DNA of 33,554 nucleotides from an uncultured Candidatus Melainabacteria bacterium (lineage in GTDB: Bacteria; Cyanobacteriota; Vampirovibrionia; Gastranaerophilales; Gastranaerophilaceae), in the NCBI GenBank assembly GCA_934717895.1, contig CAKUZO010000012.1:1-33554 (forward strand), in the 5' to 3' direction. Shown in pieces: positions 8,442-16,139 of this stretch; position 1 is the first letter of the stretch; each line of letters opens with the position of its first letter. The position numbers and the translations under genes were made by a program. A model generated the notes under the pieces. That model ran no database searches and was not told the origin of the DNA. It saw only the letters and a program-made list of their open reading frames with translations.

Positions 8442-8915
8442 TTAGTAACCGATAGACCAGTTGAATGATGCGGTTTTTTCAGGTTTTGCAGCAACCGGAG
8501 CTGTTGAATTTACTGCCTGAACCTCTATAACTTTAACCGCTTTTTGAAGCATACTGTTTTGCATCATTTTGCTATCAACATTGTTAAAAGATTTTAATCT
8601 GTCTAATTGGTTTTGTAATTCTGCATTTTCATCGTTAAGAGTTGTGATTTGACGACTTAATTTATTTAAAACTAATTCGTTAGACATTGCAAAATAATAG
8701 CTTACAAATGCGACTAGCACTGCTATTCCTAATAATCCACATAATGTTTTGTTTACTTTTCTGATTGCCATAGCTTTTTGTGATATCTCCTTCTGAAAAT
8801 ACCCCTCGATAACTCGACCTTCACCTCTTACAGGATTACTTACATACCCTTGATTTGAATATTTTTTTTGTAATGATTGTTCTATTTCTTCTATACTAAC
8901 CCTAGCTGTATTCAA
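8442..8915 (-). CDS. FtsL-like cell division protein
   Basis: This 157-residue bitopic protein has a ~55-residue cytoplasmic part, one membrane helix (about 56-76), then a periplasmic coiled coil (about 80-112, with a leucine/asparagine heptad pattern) and an Ala/Pro-rich tail. This topology and its place directly downstream of rsmH (30 nt gap, the normal mraW-ftsL order) point to FtsL, which recruits the FtsQ-FtsB-FtsW-FtsI septal complex. Sequence alone is not diagnostic; FtsL is poorly conserved. The start appears to be TTG at 8915 with a GGGG stretch upstream. The usual next genes (ftsI, mur genes) are absent. Confidence 0.65.
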   Translation of the reverse strand: MNTARVSIEEIEQSLQKKYSNQGYVSNPVRGEGRVIEGYFQKEISQKAMAIRKVNKTLCGLLGIAVLVAFVSYYFAMSNELVLNKLSRQITTLNDENAELQNQLDRLKSFNNVDSKMMQNSMLQKAVKVIEVQAVNSTAPVAAKPEKTASFNWSIGY

Positions 8916-8945
8916 CTTTATACCCCAACGATTTTCATCTTTCCA

Positions 8946-9881
8946 TCATTTTCTAATGCATCTTGCTATCCTAAGTTTCGCACTTCTTGATGGTGGATTT
9001 TCCCGTATCTCCTCATCACTCGCCACAATCGGTTTTTTATTTACCAATTCCAGTATCGGAGGCGGACAGTGGCAAATCATCTGTGACTTATCACAATGGC
9101 ACCTCTGTGAGTGATATTTGAATAAGTGTTTCACAAGTCGGTCTTCCAAAGAGTGAAAACTTATTACACTTATTATAGCACCAAAATCCAGTAAATCCAA
9201 CACATCATTTAGAGTATTTTTTACATTTTGTAACTCTTTATTCACTTCAATTCTAATTGCCTGAAAAACACGAGTAGCAGGGTGAATTGACGATTTTACA
9301 TGAGGCGTGCAATTTACGATTAAATCAGCTAATTCTGTTGTGGTTTCAAGCTTTTTAAGCTTTCTTTGTTCCACTATTTTTTTGGCAATTCTTTTTGAAA
9401 ATCTTTCTTCTCCATATTCAGAAAAAATTCGTACTAAATCCGCTTCGGAGTAAGTGTTTACAACATCATAAGCCGAAAAATCAGCATCTTGATTAAATCT
9501 CATATCCAAAGGAGCCTCTTTGGAAAAAGAAAATCCTCTTTCGCCCTTGTGAAATTGATGATAAGATGCACCGAGATCAAAAAGCACGCCACCTGTGATT
9601 TTTTCAATTCCAAGGTTATGTAAAACTTTCTTAATATTTGCATAAGAACTTTTTACAATTGTTAAGTTTTTGTAATCTTTCAATCTTTCTGATGATGCCT
9701 TGATTGCGTCCTCGTCAACGTCGAATGCAATTAGTCTTCCGTCAGGTTGAATTCTGCTCAAAATAAGACCACTATGCCCACCACCACCGAGTGTACAGTC
9801 AACATAAATCTTGCCGTTTTGGCATTCAAGAGCGTCTACCGCTTCGTTTTTCATCACTGTATAATGTGTAAATTCTTCCAT
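8946..9881 (-). CDS. rsmH: 16S rRNA m4C1402 methyltransferase RsmH
   Basis: RsmH (MraW) N4-methylates C1402 of 16S rRNA using S-adenosylmethionine. The 311-residue protein has HYTVMKNEAVDAL at the start, the SAM-binding motif DCTLGGGGHSGLIL, GVLFDLGAS, ERGFSF and SFHSLEDRLVKH. A longer reading to 9977 has a low-complexity extension and would include the promoter, so ATG 9881 is used. The mRNA looks leaderless (TACAAT 6 nt upstream). It is co-oriented with the FtsL-like gene. Confidence 0.93.
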   Translation of the reverse strand: MEEFTHYTVMKNEAVDALECQNGKIYVDCTLGGGGHSGLILSRIQPDGRLIAFDVDEDAIKASSERLKDYKNLTIVKSSYANIKKVLHNLGIEKITGGVLFDLGASYHQFHKGERGFSFSKEAPLDMRFNQDADFSAYDVVNTYSEADLVRIFSEYGEERFSKRIAKKIVEQRKLKKLETTTELADLIVNCTPHVKSSIHPATRVFQAIRIEVNKELQNVKNTLNDVLDLLDFGAIISVISFHSLEDRLVKHLFKYHSQRCHCDKSQMICHCPPPILELVNKKPIVASDEEIRENPPSRSAKLRIARCIRK

Positions 9882-9954
9882 AAAAAAATTGTAGCACAAA
9901 ATGTTTTTAAAAAATTTAATAGCAAAAAAATTTATTTTGGGTTTTAATATAAAT
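9882..9954. promoter_or_regulatory. Divergent leaderless promoters, rsmH and the 508-frame orphan
   Basis: This 73-bp region separates two divergent start codons. For rsmH (minus), TGC-TACAAT (9888-9896) ends 6 nt before the ATG. For the plus-strand gene, TTTAAT (9943-9948) ends 6 nt before ATG 9955. No SD is present on either side. Confidence 0.6.
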
Positions 9955-11427
9955 ATGATTTCTAAGGTAGTAAACACAGGGATAAACAGATTTTTGTATG
10001 CACAAAATCCAATTTCTGTTTCAAGAAAGCAAAGTCAACAAACTTCGCAAAAACAAAAAACAGGAATGTCGAATTTTATGCATTATGACAACGCTTTGTC
10101 GAATATTAATAAGGCAAACATCTCGTTTGGCGGGTATTATGGCGACTGGCAACCGGCTAAAAAGTTATTTTATGCTTTGACTGGGCGAAATGATATTTAT
10201 GAGGACAATTGGACAAACGAACATCTTTTTTATGCAGGGGATAAAAAATGGGTCGACGCATCTCCGGCGGAGCTTTTAAAACGAACTCCGGAACAAGCTA
10301 TTCAGTCAATTTGTACAATTACAAAACCTGCAAACCAATACCCGGGAATTCCTGATTATATCCCGACTCCGAACTATGGAGATAAATGGGGAAGATACGC
10401 AAATTACTTAGAAATTAACCCAAGAATTGTTGCAAAGTATGACGGTGATAGAATTTCAGAAGGATTGTTTGGAATCATGAAACTTATGCCGGCAATTCCG
10501 CCATCTTCAAGCAAGGGGGCAACTTGTCTTGTACTGTCACAACTTTACCCTGATATGTCAAATGACGGCTATCTTTCAGACGGCTCGTTATATTGTGCAA
10601 ACCTTCATACAGGAATTAGCAAAAACCTTACCTCAGACGGACTTTACGGCAAAATGGGCGCTGATGAACAAGTTAAAGCTTTTAACGATTTAGCGCACAT
10701 GATGGGATTTAAAACAGGGATTAGAATGCCACTTTCTGCCGGACAAATGCGAGTTCAGGGACAAGAATTTGACTGGTACAGACACGAAAAAGCATACATT
10801 GACGCTTGTGTTTGGGCTGTCGACTTAGGATTTGACTCAATATTCTTTGACAGCGGAAAACACATAATCGACGGTGATGGCTATATGGGAATTGGAGCAT
10901 TGCCTAACGAAAAACAATTTGCATATATTTTATATGAAATTAGAAACAAAACCGGTCGACAAGATTTGTCTTTTGTGGGCGAAAAATGCAATGACAATTA
11001 CCGCTACAAAGAAATGGGGCTTACTGCCGGAACTGACTGGGGTAAAGCTGACGATTTTCAAAGTGTTAAACACGAATCAAACAAACAATCCTGGAACAGA
11101 GAATATGCAGCCGGTCCGGAAGTTTCAAACGACAACGACAACGGCGGTTTGAATTACGAAACAAGATTAAACAGACTAAACTCTTGCCTATGGGGTTACG
11201 ACGATATTGCGAATAAATTGCCTGCATTTATGCAAATTCACGACATTTTTCCATTATCGCCATATACAAACACGCATGATGAAATGATGAATCCTAAGAA
11301 AATGAATGGTTCCGACGCTTGGACAGAGTGTGAACGCCACTGGGACGGAGTTTTCAACACTTCTGACAGTGCAAATGCATACAGAAACAATGTGTACCAG
11401 ACTTTTGCAAACGCAATGACACATTAA
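9955..11427 (+). CDS. Orphan protein, possible TIM-barrel carbohydrate-active enzyme
   Basis: This 490-residue protein begins at ATG 9955. A ~55-residue Gln/Ser/Lys-rich N-terminal segment ends in ANISFGGYYGDW, then a globular region follows. Stretches such as GFKTGIRMPLSAGQMRVQGQEFDW and YIDACVWAVDLGFDSIFFDSGKHI look like consecutive beta-alpha units of a TIM barrel with acidic residues at strand ends, as in glycoside hydrolases of the amylase or GH-like type. Trp, Tyr and Asp are abundant. I do not recognise a named family. No classical signal peptide is visible. It is monocistronic and divergent from rsmH. Confidence 0.6.
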   Translation: MISKVVNTGINRFLYAQNPISVSRKQSQQTSQKQKTGMSNFMHYDNALSNINKANISFGGYYGDWQPAKKLFYALTGRNDIYEDNWTNEHLFYAGDKKWVDASPAELLKRTPEQAIQSICTITKPANQYPGIPDYIPTPNYGDKWGRYANYLEINPRIVAKYDGDRISEGLFGIMKLMPAIPPSSSKGATCLVLSQLYPDMSNDGYLSDGSLYCANLHTGISKNLTSDGLYGKMGADEQVKAFNDLAHMMGFKTGIRMPLSAGQMRVQGQEFDWYRHEKAYIDACVWAVDLGFDSIFFDSGKHIIDGDGYMGIGALPNEKQFAYILYEIRNKTGRQDLSFVGEKCNDNYRYKEMGLTAGTDWGKADDFQSVKHESNKQSWNREYAAGPEVSNDNDNGGLNYETRLNRLNSCLWGYDDIANKLPAFMQIHDIFPLSPYTNTHDEMMNPKKMNGSDAWTECERHWDGVFNTSDSANAYRNNVYQTFANAMTH

Positions 11428-11511
11428 TAAAAAATGCGCAAAAAATATTTTGTGCAGGTTTTGTATAAAAATATCATAACTAAGTAGTTCAAAAAAATAA
11501 GGGGTAAATGA

Positions 11512-11979
11512 ATGAAGGTTTTATCAATAAAGAATGCGTTCAACACAATGTTAAAAAACATTGAGGTAAAAGAAGCCGAAAAACTTAACAAGTTAATAAA
11601 TAAACGTGTTCGCATAGATGGAAGCGACATGAGCAACGAAGCTTTTAACCAACTTGAAACAGCTCAAAGAACATTGGCAAATTATGCAACTGCAAAAGAT
11701 ATTTATATATCATTTGCAAGTCCTAAATATAAACCAAATGAAAATAGTCATACAATATCATTATGGATTATGGACAAAAAAAACAAAAAGGTAACAACTA
11801 AAATACTTGACGATGATGTGACAAAACTCCACAAACATAATGTAACAGATTACAAAATGTATGAAACTCCTGATGAAACACAAGTAGTGAAAAAATTTAC
11901 CAAAGAATCCCATGAAGATAATTTTTTGAGAAATATATACAGAAATATTGAAACAATGGTAAATTCAATGCGTAAATAA
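11512..11979 (+). CDS. Orphan 155-residue protein
   Basis: No family recognised. The protein is lysine- and asparagine-rich with no signal peptide or membrane segment. Predicted alternation is a helical N-terminal half (about 8-70), a beta-rich middle (DIYISFASPKY, HTISLWIMDKKNKKV), then a helical end. A strong SD (AAGGGG, 7 nt spacing) precedes the ATG, and a TATAAA-type -10 lies upstream, so it is probably expressed alone. It converges on the helicase gene with 7 nt between stops. Confidence 0.6.
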   Translation: MKVLSIKNAFNTMLKNIEVKEAEKLNKLINKRVRIDGSDMSNEAFNQLETAQRTLANYATAKDIYISFASPKYKPNENSHTISLWIMDKKNKKVTTKILDDDVTKLHKHNVTDYKMYETPDETQVVKKFTKESHEDNFLRNIYRNIETMVNSMRK

Positions 11980-11986
11980 TTTTGCC

Positions 11987-14050
11987 TTAAAATTTATTTA
12001 CACATAATACAGGTCTGCCAAAGCTAACGTGTTTTACTTGAATTTCACCATTTTCAATCATTTGTGCAATTATTGCATCTATTGATTTTCGAGTTCTGCC
12101 TGTTACCATTCCATAATATTTTGAGTCAAGAATTTTCCCGTTGTAATCGTTTTTCTGAACAGTTTTGCTGCCGGTCAAAATTTTGCCAATTCCACTTTTA
12201 CCATACTGTCCACTAAATTCTTTCAAAAATTCTAATACAATTTTTTGGATTTCTTCATCGCTAAACTCTTGTGGTTCAATTGATTTACCCCTAAAAATCG
12301 GTTCGTCAGGTAAATTTAGAGCCGGTGCTTCTTCAATATTTCTATAAAATCTAGCAACCTTATTATCTGCCAAAACCTGAGTTGGTTCAAAGTGCCTTAG
12401 ATAAAGTCCTCCAAGTGTTTTTACTCTACTCATCGCAACATAAACCTGCCCACATTCAAAAACCCTTTTACAATCTACAACAAGTTTGTCCAAAGTCATT
12501 CCCTGCGACTTGTGGATAGTTATGCCATAAGCGAGTTTCAGCGGATATTGTAGCCTTAAAGCAACGACTTTATCATTGTAATAATACTCAAACTCGTGCA
12601 TCGGGATATTGGCATTCACTCCGTTGTCGAAAGTTATGCTAATCGTTTCATCATTAAATCCCTGTATAACTCCACAGGAGCCGTTAATTAGCCCTCTGTC
12701 GAAATCCATATTTACCAAAAGCATCACACGACAACCTTTTTTGAGAAAAATTTCTCTATCGGCACGACAATTTTTGTTAAATATGTCCAAAATCATTTCT
12801 TCACGAGGCATAAAGCCTTCGTATACAAGACTTTTCCCTCGATAAACCCCATCTTTTGCGACAAAATTTATCACAGGCTCATCAATTGCGTTGAATTTTA
12901 CAGTATTATACCTGTTTGCCTCTTCGTTTGTTGAAAAAATATGCAAAATTTCACCATCATCTTCGTCAACACAACGAGTTTCCAAAAGGTCAATATCCTC
13001 TTCTGTCAAGCGGTTTATTCGCATATCCGATAACGCTTTGATAAAATCTTCTTCGTTTTGCCTGAAATTTCTTTTAAGAACGACGTTTTTCAACTCCAAC
13101 TCGTCCCAAAGTTCGGTTTCAAAACAATACCTTCTCTCAAAACTTTCACCCTGTTCAACAGGCGGAAGTTGGAAAAAATCACCAATAAACAACACTTGAA
13201 TTCCACCAAACGGCTTGTCATTTTCTCGAACTTGCTTCAAAACCTCGTTGACGTATTGAAAAGTTTCGACATTCAGCATAGAAATTTCGTCAATCGCAAG
13301 GATTTTACAGCCGACAATTTGTCTAAATTGAGTTGGGCGTTGGCGAATTTTATCAACCGTCACATTAATCGGATTTCTACAAAGCCCGACACCGGCCCAA
13401 GAATGAAGAGTTTGCCCTTTGACGTTCACCGCCGCAATCCCTGTCGTGCTTGTTATGGTTAATTTCTTTTTGTATTTTTCTTTGAGTTTGTTGAGAATAT
13501 AACTTTTACCGGTGCCTGCAAAGCCCGTCACAAATACGTTATCGCCGTTTCTAATAAAATCATCAATCTTTTTTAAATCTTCATTATCTTCAAATACAAA
13601 TTCCGGCTTAGGATTAGATTTTACAATTTTTTGTAGCTTTTCAGTTTTTTTAATCGGTTTAGAAGTTGAAACAATTTCTTCTTCGTCCGCAAAAGGAGCA
13701 TCAAAATCTATCTGATCATAATTTGCAATTACATAGTCGCAAACCTCTCCTTTGGCGCTAATTCTACTGAAAATGATAAAATTTTGCCCTTCTTTAAGTT
13801 CATAATTTAACTTTTTTTGAGAAACCCACATCGTCGAAGAAAATCCGTAAAGTCGCTTATAAGCCTCTAAAATGCACTGGCTGACGACTTGAAACTTGTT
13901 CCCGTTTAAGTTTGTATGAGGCTCAGGGATTTCTCCCAAAAGGCTTTCTGCAACATTATAAATACAAGAATAATCAACTTCTTTCGAAGTTAAAAAATTA
14001 ATTATTTCTCGCGGGTTAGAAAAACTGAACTTGTTATTTTGCGCTTCCAT
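11987..14050 (-). CDS. PIF1-like SF1 helicase with C-terminal RQC-like winged helix
   Basis: This is a 687-residue protein. Residues 1-130 are a family-unknown N-terminal domain. Walker A GFAGTGKS lies at 176-183, motif Ia TSTTGIAAVNV, Walker B LAIDEIS (251-257), and QLPPVEQ motif III follows. The C-terminal helicase part carries KLAYGITIHKSQGMTLDKLVVD and QVYVAMSRVKTLGGLYL, the PIF1/UvrD_C2 signatures. The last ~90 residues (about 600-687: SGIGKILTGSKT, YYGMVTGRTRKSIDAIIAQMIENGEIQV) resemble the RQC winged helix of RecQ helicases. The family unwinds DNA 5' to 3', including G-quadruplexes. The ATG at 14050 has TGA-TATTCT 6 nt upstream and no SD, so the mRNA looks leaderless. Confidence 0.88.
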   Translation of the reverse strand: MEAQNNKFSFSNPREIINFLTSKEVDYSCIYNVAESLLGEIPEPHTNLNGNKFQVVSQCILEAYKRLYGFSSTMWVSQKKLNYELKEGQNFIIFSRISAKGEVCDYVIANYDQIDFDAPFADEEEIVSTSKPIKKTEKLQKIVKSNPKPEFVFEDNEDLKKIDDFIRNGDNVFVTGFAGTGKSYILNKLKEKYKKKLTITSTTGIAAVNVKGQTLHSWAGVGLCRNPINVTVDKIRQRPTQFRQIVGCKILAIDEISMLNVETFQYVNEVLKQVRENDKPFGGIQVLFIGDFFQLPPVEQGESFERRYCFETELWDELELKNVVLKRNFRQNEEDFIKALSDMRINRLTEEDIDLLETRCVDEDDGEILHIFSTNEEANRYNTVKFNAIDEPVINFVAKDGVYRGKSLVYEGFMPREEMILDIFNKNCRADREIFLKKGCRVMLLVNMDFDRGLINGSCGVIQGFNDETISITFDNGVNANIPMHEFEYYYNDKVVALRLQYPLKLAYGITIHKSQGMTLDKLVVDCKRVFECGQVYVAMSRVKTLGGLYLRHFEPTQVLADNKVARFYRNIEEAPALNLPDEPIFRGKSIEPQEFSDEEIQKIVLEFLKEFSGQYGKSGIGKILTGSKTVQKNDYNGKILDSKYYGMVTGRTRKSIDAIIAQMIENGEIQVKHVSFGRPVLCVNKF

Positions 14051-14071
14051 AAATTCAGAATATCACAAAGT

Positions 14072-14335
14072 TTATTTGTCAATCAAGGTGAAATCTTTCG
14101 GGAGTTGGGCTTCAATTTCCTGCAACAATTCAGACGGTTTAATATTTAATGCTTCGGCGATTTTGAAAAAAGTTGTCAATTGCGGATCTTTCAAACCTCT
14201 TTCAATAGTGCTGATTATTGAGCTTGAAATATCGTTTTCGCTAGCAAGTATAAACTGGCTTTTCTCTCCTCTCAAACGAATTACACTTTCGCCGAGAATT
14301 TTCATTATTAACTTTTTCTTTTCATCAATTTGCAT
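14072..14335 (-). CDS. Small XRE-family transcriptional regulator
   Basis: This 87-residue protein has a helix-turn-helix of the Cro/CI type at about 15-72 (ESVIRLRGEKSQFILASEND, ISTIERGLKDPQLTTFFKIAEALNI). It lies 21 nt upstream of the helicase gene on the same strand and may be co-transcribed with it, although the helicase has its own apparent promoter. The divergent HAD gene shares the 66-bp upstream region. Confidence 0.8.
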   Translation of the reverse strand: MQIDEKKKLIMKILGESVIRLRGEKSQFILASENDISSSIISTIERGLKDPQLTTFFKIAEALNIKPSELLQEIEAQLPKDFTLIDK

Positions 14336-14401
14336 TTTTTCATTTTATCCGTATAGTAAAATAATCGCTTTTGCGTACGCGATAGAAAATCGGAATAATA
14401 T

Positions 14402-14743
14402 ATGACTGATATAAAAAAGAAAATACTTTTGGATTTAGACGGAGTTTTAAACACTTATACAAATAATTTTGACCCCGATTTTATTCCACCGATAAAATAT
14501 GGAGCAAAAGAATTTTTAGCACAACTTTCAAAAAATTATGAAATTATATTATTCACTGTTAGGGAAAAGGTTTTAGCTGAAAATTGGATTATTCAAAACA
14601 ACCTTCAAAAATATATTAGCAGAGTAACTAACATCAAGGAACCTGCTTGGCTAATTGCAGATGACCGTTGTGTTTGCTTTAATGGAGCTTATGACAAGCT
14701 TCTTGACGATATAAATGCCTTTAACGTTTGGCACAGTGCTTGA
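14402..14743 (+). CDS. Small HAD-superfamily protein
   Basis: This 113-residue protein has HAD motif I DLDGVLN (D11, D13), motif II as LFTVRE (Thr in ILFTV), and a late acidic motif DDR (IADDRCVCFNG). It lacks a cap domain, so it resembles minimal HAD phosphatases or the 5'(3')-deoxyribonucleotidase-like group. The substrate is unknown. The SD is weak (GGAATAATAT before the ATG); a TAAAAT -10 lies about 40 nt upstream. Confidence 0.7.
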   Translation: MTDIKKKILLDLDGVLNTYTNNFDPDFIPPIKYGAKEFLAQLSKNYEIILFTVREKVLAENWIIQNNLQKYISRVTNIKEPAWLIADDRCVCFNGAYDKLLDDINAFNVWHSA

Positions 14744-14848
14744 ATCTTGAAATTGTTAATATTTGGTTAAAAAAACAGGCTTTTTATCAAAACAGTACAA
14801 TAATATAAGTGTTGTTGATAAGAAGTTAATTGAAAGGAAGTGTCAGAT

Positions 14849-15304
14849 ATGAAATTTTTAGTTAGAAAAGCTCCGGAAAACTTTATTAGAACAGTGAATG
14901 ATGAAATTAGTTCTTTGTTGAACCGTCATTTTGACAGCTACTTTCCAGAAGCAGCTTATTGGGAAGATATGGACAAATTTTCAATGCCGGTAGAAATTTC
15001 CGATAAAGGCAAAGATTATGAAGTCAAAGCAGAACTTCCGGGTGTAAAAAAAGAAGATTTGGATATCGACATTGATAAGAATTACATCGTAATCAATGCT
15101 AAAAAAGAAGAAGAAAAATGCGAAAACGAAAAAGCCTACAAAAAATCTGAATTCAGATATGGCGAATTTTCAAGAACAGTTTACTTCCCAGATGAAATTG
15201 ATGTCGATAAGACAGAAGCCAAACTTGAACATGGTGTATTGAAAATCCACGCACCTAAACGTTTTGCAGAAAAAGACGCTAAGAAAAAATTATCAGTAAA
15301 ATAA
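14849..15304 (+). CDS. Hsp20 small heat-shock protein
   Basis: This 151-residue ATP-independent holdase chaperone has an alpha-crystallin domain at about 45-137 with AELPGVKKEDLDIDID and the signature GVLKI (129-133). ATG 14849 has AGGAAG 8 nt upstream. A GTG at 14840 abuts the SD and is unlikely. No CIRCE element was seen upstream. The protein is acidic and lysine-rich. Confidence 0.92.
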   Translation: MKFLVRKAPENFIRTVNDEISSLLNRHFDSYFPEAAYWEDMDKFSMPVEISDKGKDYEVKAELPGVKKEDLDIDIDKNYIVINAKKEEEKCENEKAYKKSEFRYGEFSRTVYFPDEIDVDKTEAKLEHGVLKIHAPKRFAEKDAKKKLSVK

Positions 15305-15317
15305 TTACGAATTGTTT

Positions 15318-15341
15318 GAGGAGAGTGAAAAATCTCTCCTC
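15318..15341 (+). terminator. Probable hsp20 terminator
   Basis: GAGGAGAG and CTCTCCTC form a perfect 8-bp stem, extended by TTGTT/AACAA after a small internal mismatch. The downstream T-tract (GCTTTT) is weak. Confidence 0.65.
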
Positions 15342-15397
15342 TTAACAAGCTTTTACACAAGGCTTGAAAAATTCTAAAAATAAGTTATAATAAAAGA

Positions 15398-15490
15398 AAG
15401 GGCGTGCGGATTGCAGTCCGCACTTTAAAAGCCCCTTAGTTGTTTTTAAGGACTAGCAATATCATCAAGATTATTGCTAGTTCTTCTATA
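15398..15490 (+). ncRNA. Predicted antisense RNA, copy 1
   Basis: The promoter is TTGAAA at 15364-15369 and TATAAT at 15386-15391 (16-nt spacer), giving a start near 15398. A 5' stem-loop (15404-15423) comes first. The RNA then crosses the 3' half of peptide ORF 1 and should end at the 14-bp stem 15448-15461/15472-15485 (one G-U pair), though only a short pyrimidine tail follows. Confidence 0.6.
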
Positions 15491-15501
15491 TTAACAATCA
15501 C
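15436..15501 (-). CDS. Small hydrophobic peptide 1 (putative toxin)
   Basis: This is a 21-residue ORF starting at GTG 15501, preceded by AAGGAGG with 8-nt spacing. The peptide has a short acidic N-terminal part (IVNIEE), then a run of about 13 hydrophobic residues (LAIILMILLVL) and ends K-N-N. A membrane-inserting single helix is inferred. The ORF is antisense to the RNA from 15398. An ATG two bases upstream is followed at once by a stop and is not the start. Confidence 0.6.
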   Translation of the reverse strand: MIVNIEELAIILMILLVLKNN

Positions 15502-15595
15502 ATTTATCACCTCCTTTCTTAATCGGTTATACAAATTTCTAGTTTGAGCCGTTAAGTCAGTTAATGATAAATTAGGGCTTACCCTTGATTTTATA
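15502..15595 (-). promoter_or_regulatory. Promoter and conserved leader of peptide 1 mRNA
   Basis: A minus-strand TATAAA (15590-15595) would start an ~82-nt leader near 15583; equivalents are 15910-15915 and 16229-16234 in copies 2 and 3. The leader contains ATTTATCA (15565-15572), the perfect complement of TGATAAAT (15502-15509) between SD and start codon, extended by two G-U pairs into the SD. Folding back could hide the start site. The minus-strand -35 is weak. Confidence 0.5.
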
Positions 15596-15706
15596 CTAAC
15601 ATAAAGAAGTATTATTAAATCATTCAGAAAAACGAAATTATTTTTTAAATGTCATAATTTTTTACACAGGGCTTGAAATTTCCAAAAAATAAGTTATAAT
15701 AAAAGA

Positions 15707-15800
15707 AAGGGCGTGCGGATTGCAGTCCGCACATTAAAAGCCCCTTAGTTTTTGATTTTAAGCGCAATGATTATTATTAAGATAAGCATTAGCGCTTTTT
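15707..15800 (+). ncRNA. Predicted antisense RNA, copy 2
   Basis: The promoter is TTGAAA 15673-15678 and TATAAT 15695-15700. The terminator stem is AAGCGC-AATG (15760-15769) with CATTAGCGCTT (15787-15797), one bulged base, followed by five T at 15796-15800. The hairpin lies inside peptide ORF 2. Confidence 0.65.
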
Positions 15801-15819
15801 CAGTAATACTGAAAATCAT
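15745..15819 (-). CDS. Small hydrophobic peptide 2 (putative toxin)
   Basis: This is a 24-residue ORF from ATG 15819, with SD AAAGGGGG and 9-nt spacing. It begins MIFSITEKAL, continues with an almost unbroken Ile/Leu stretch, and ends LKIKN. It is very similar to peptide 3 (shared MIF-ITEKAL-LI and LKI near the end), despite low conservation at silent and core positions. Confidence 0.65.
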   Translation of the reverse strand: MIFSITEKALMLILIIIIALKIKN

Positions 15820-16026
15820 TATTTATCACCCCCTTTCTTAAACAGTTTAACAAATTTCTAGTTTGAGCCGTTAAGTCAGTTAATGATAAATCAGGGCTTA
15901 CCCTTGATTTTTATACTAACATAAAGAAGTATTATTAAATCATTCAGAAAATGGAAATTATTTTTTAAATGTCATAATTTTTTACACAGGGCTTGAAATT
16001 TCTGAAAAATAAGTTATAATAAAAGA

Positions 16027-16120
16027 AAGGGCGTGCGGATTGCAGTCCGCACATTAAAAGCCCTCTATTTTGTGATTTTAAGCACTATGATTATTAGAAA
16101 AATAAGCCATAGTGCTTTTT
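16027..16120 (+). ncRNA. Predicted antisense RNA, copy 3
   Basis: The promoter is TTGAAA 15993-15998 and TATAAT 16015-16020. The terminator stem AAGCACTATG (16080-16089) with CATAGTGCTT (16108-16117) is perfect over 10 bp and runs into TTTTT. The RNA is antisense to the 3' part of peptide ORF 3 and its 3' UTR. Confidence 0.65.
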
Positions 16121-16139
16121 CCGTAATACAGAAAATCAC
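16065..16139 (-). CDS. Small hydrophobic peptide 3 (putative toxin)
   Basis: This is a 24-residue ORF from GTG 16139 with SD AAAGGGGG and 8-nt spacing. It begins (M)IFCITEKALW, has a hydrophobic core of Ile, Leu and Phe, and ends LKITK. It has the same topology as peptides 1 and 2: a few polar or charged residues, then a membrane-length hydrophobic run, then Lys. Confidence 0.65.
   Translation of the reverse strand: MIFCITEKALWLIFLIIIVLKITK

Noticed and set aside
11435..11456. Hairpin after the 490-residue orphan gene as terminator
   Set aside because: The stem is AT-rich with a G-U pair and is followed by GGTTTTG rather than a T-run, so it is too weak to call.
12891..13715. Plus-strand open frames antisense to the helicase
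   Set aside because: Several overlapping short frames with biased composition and no SD, all explained by the helicase coding sequence on the minus strand.
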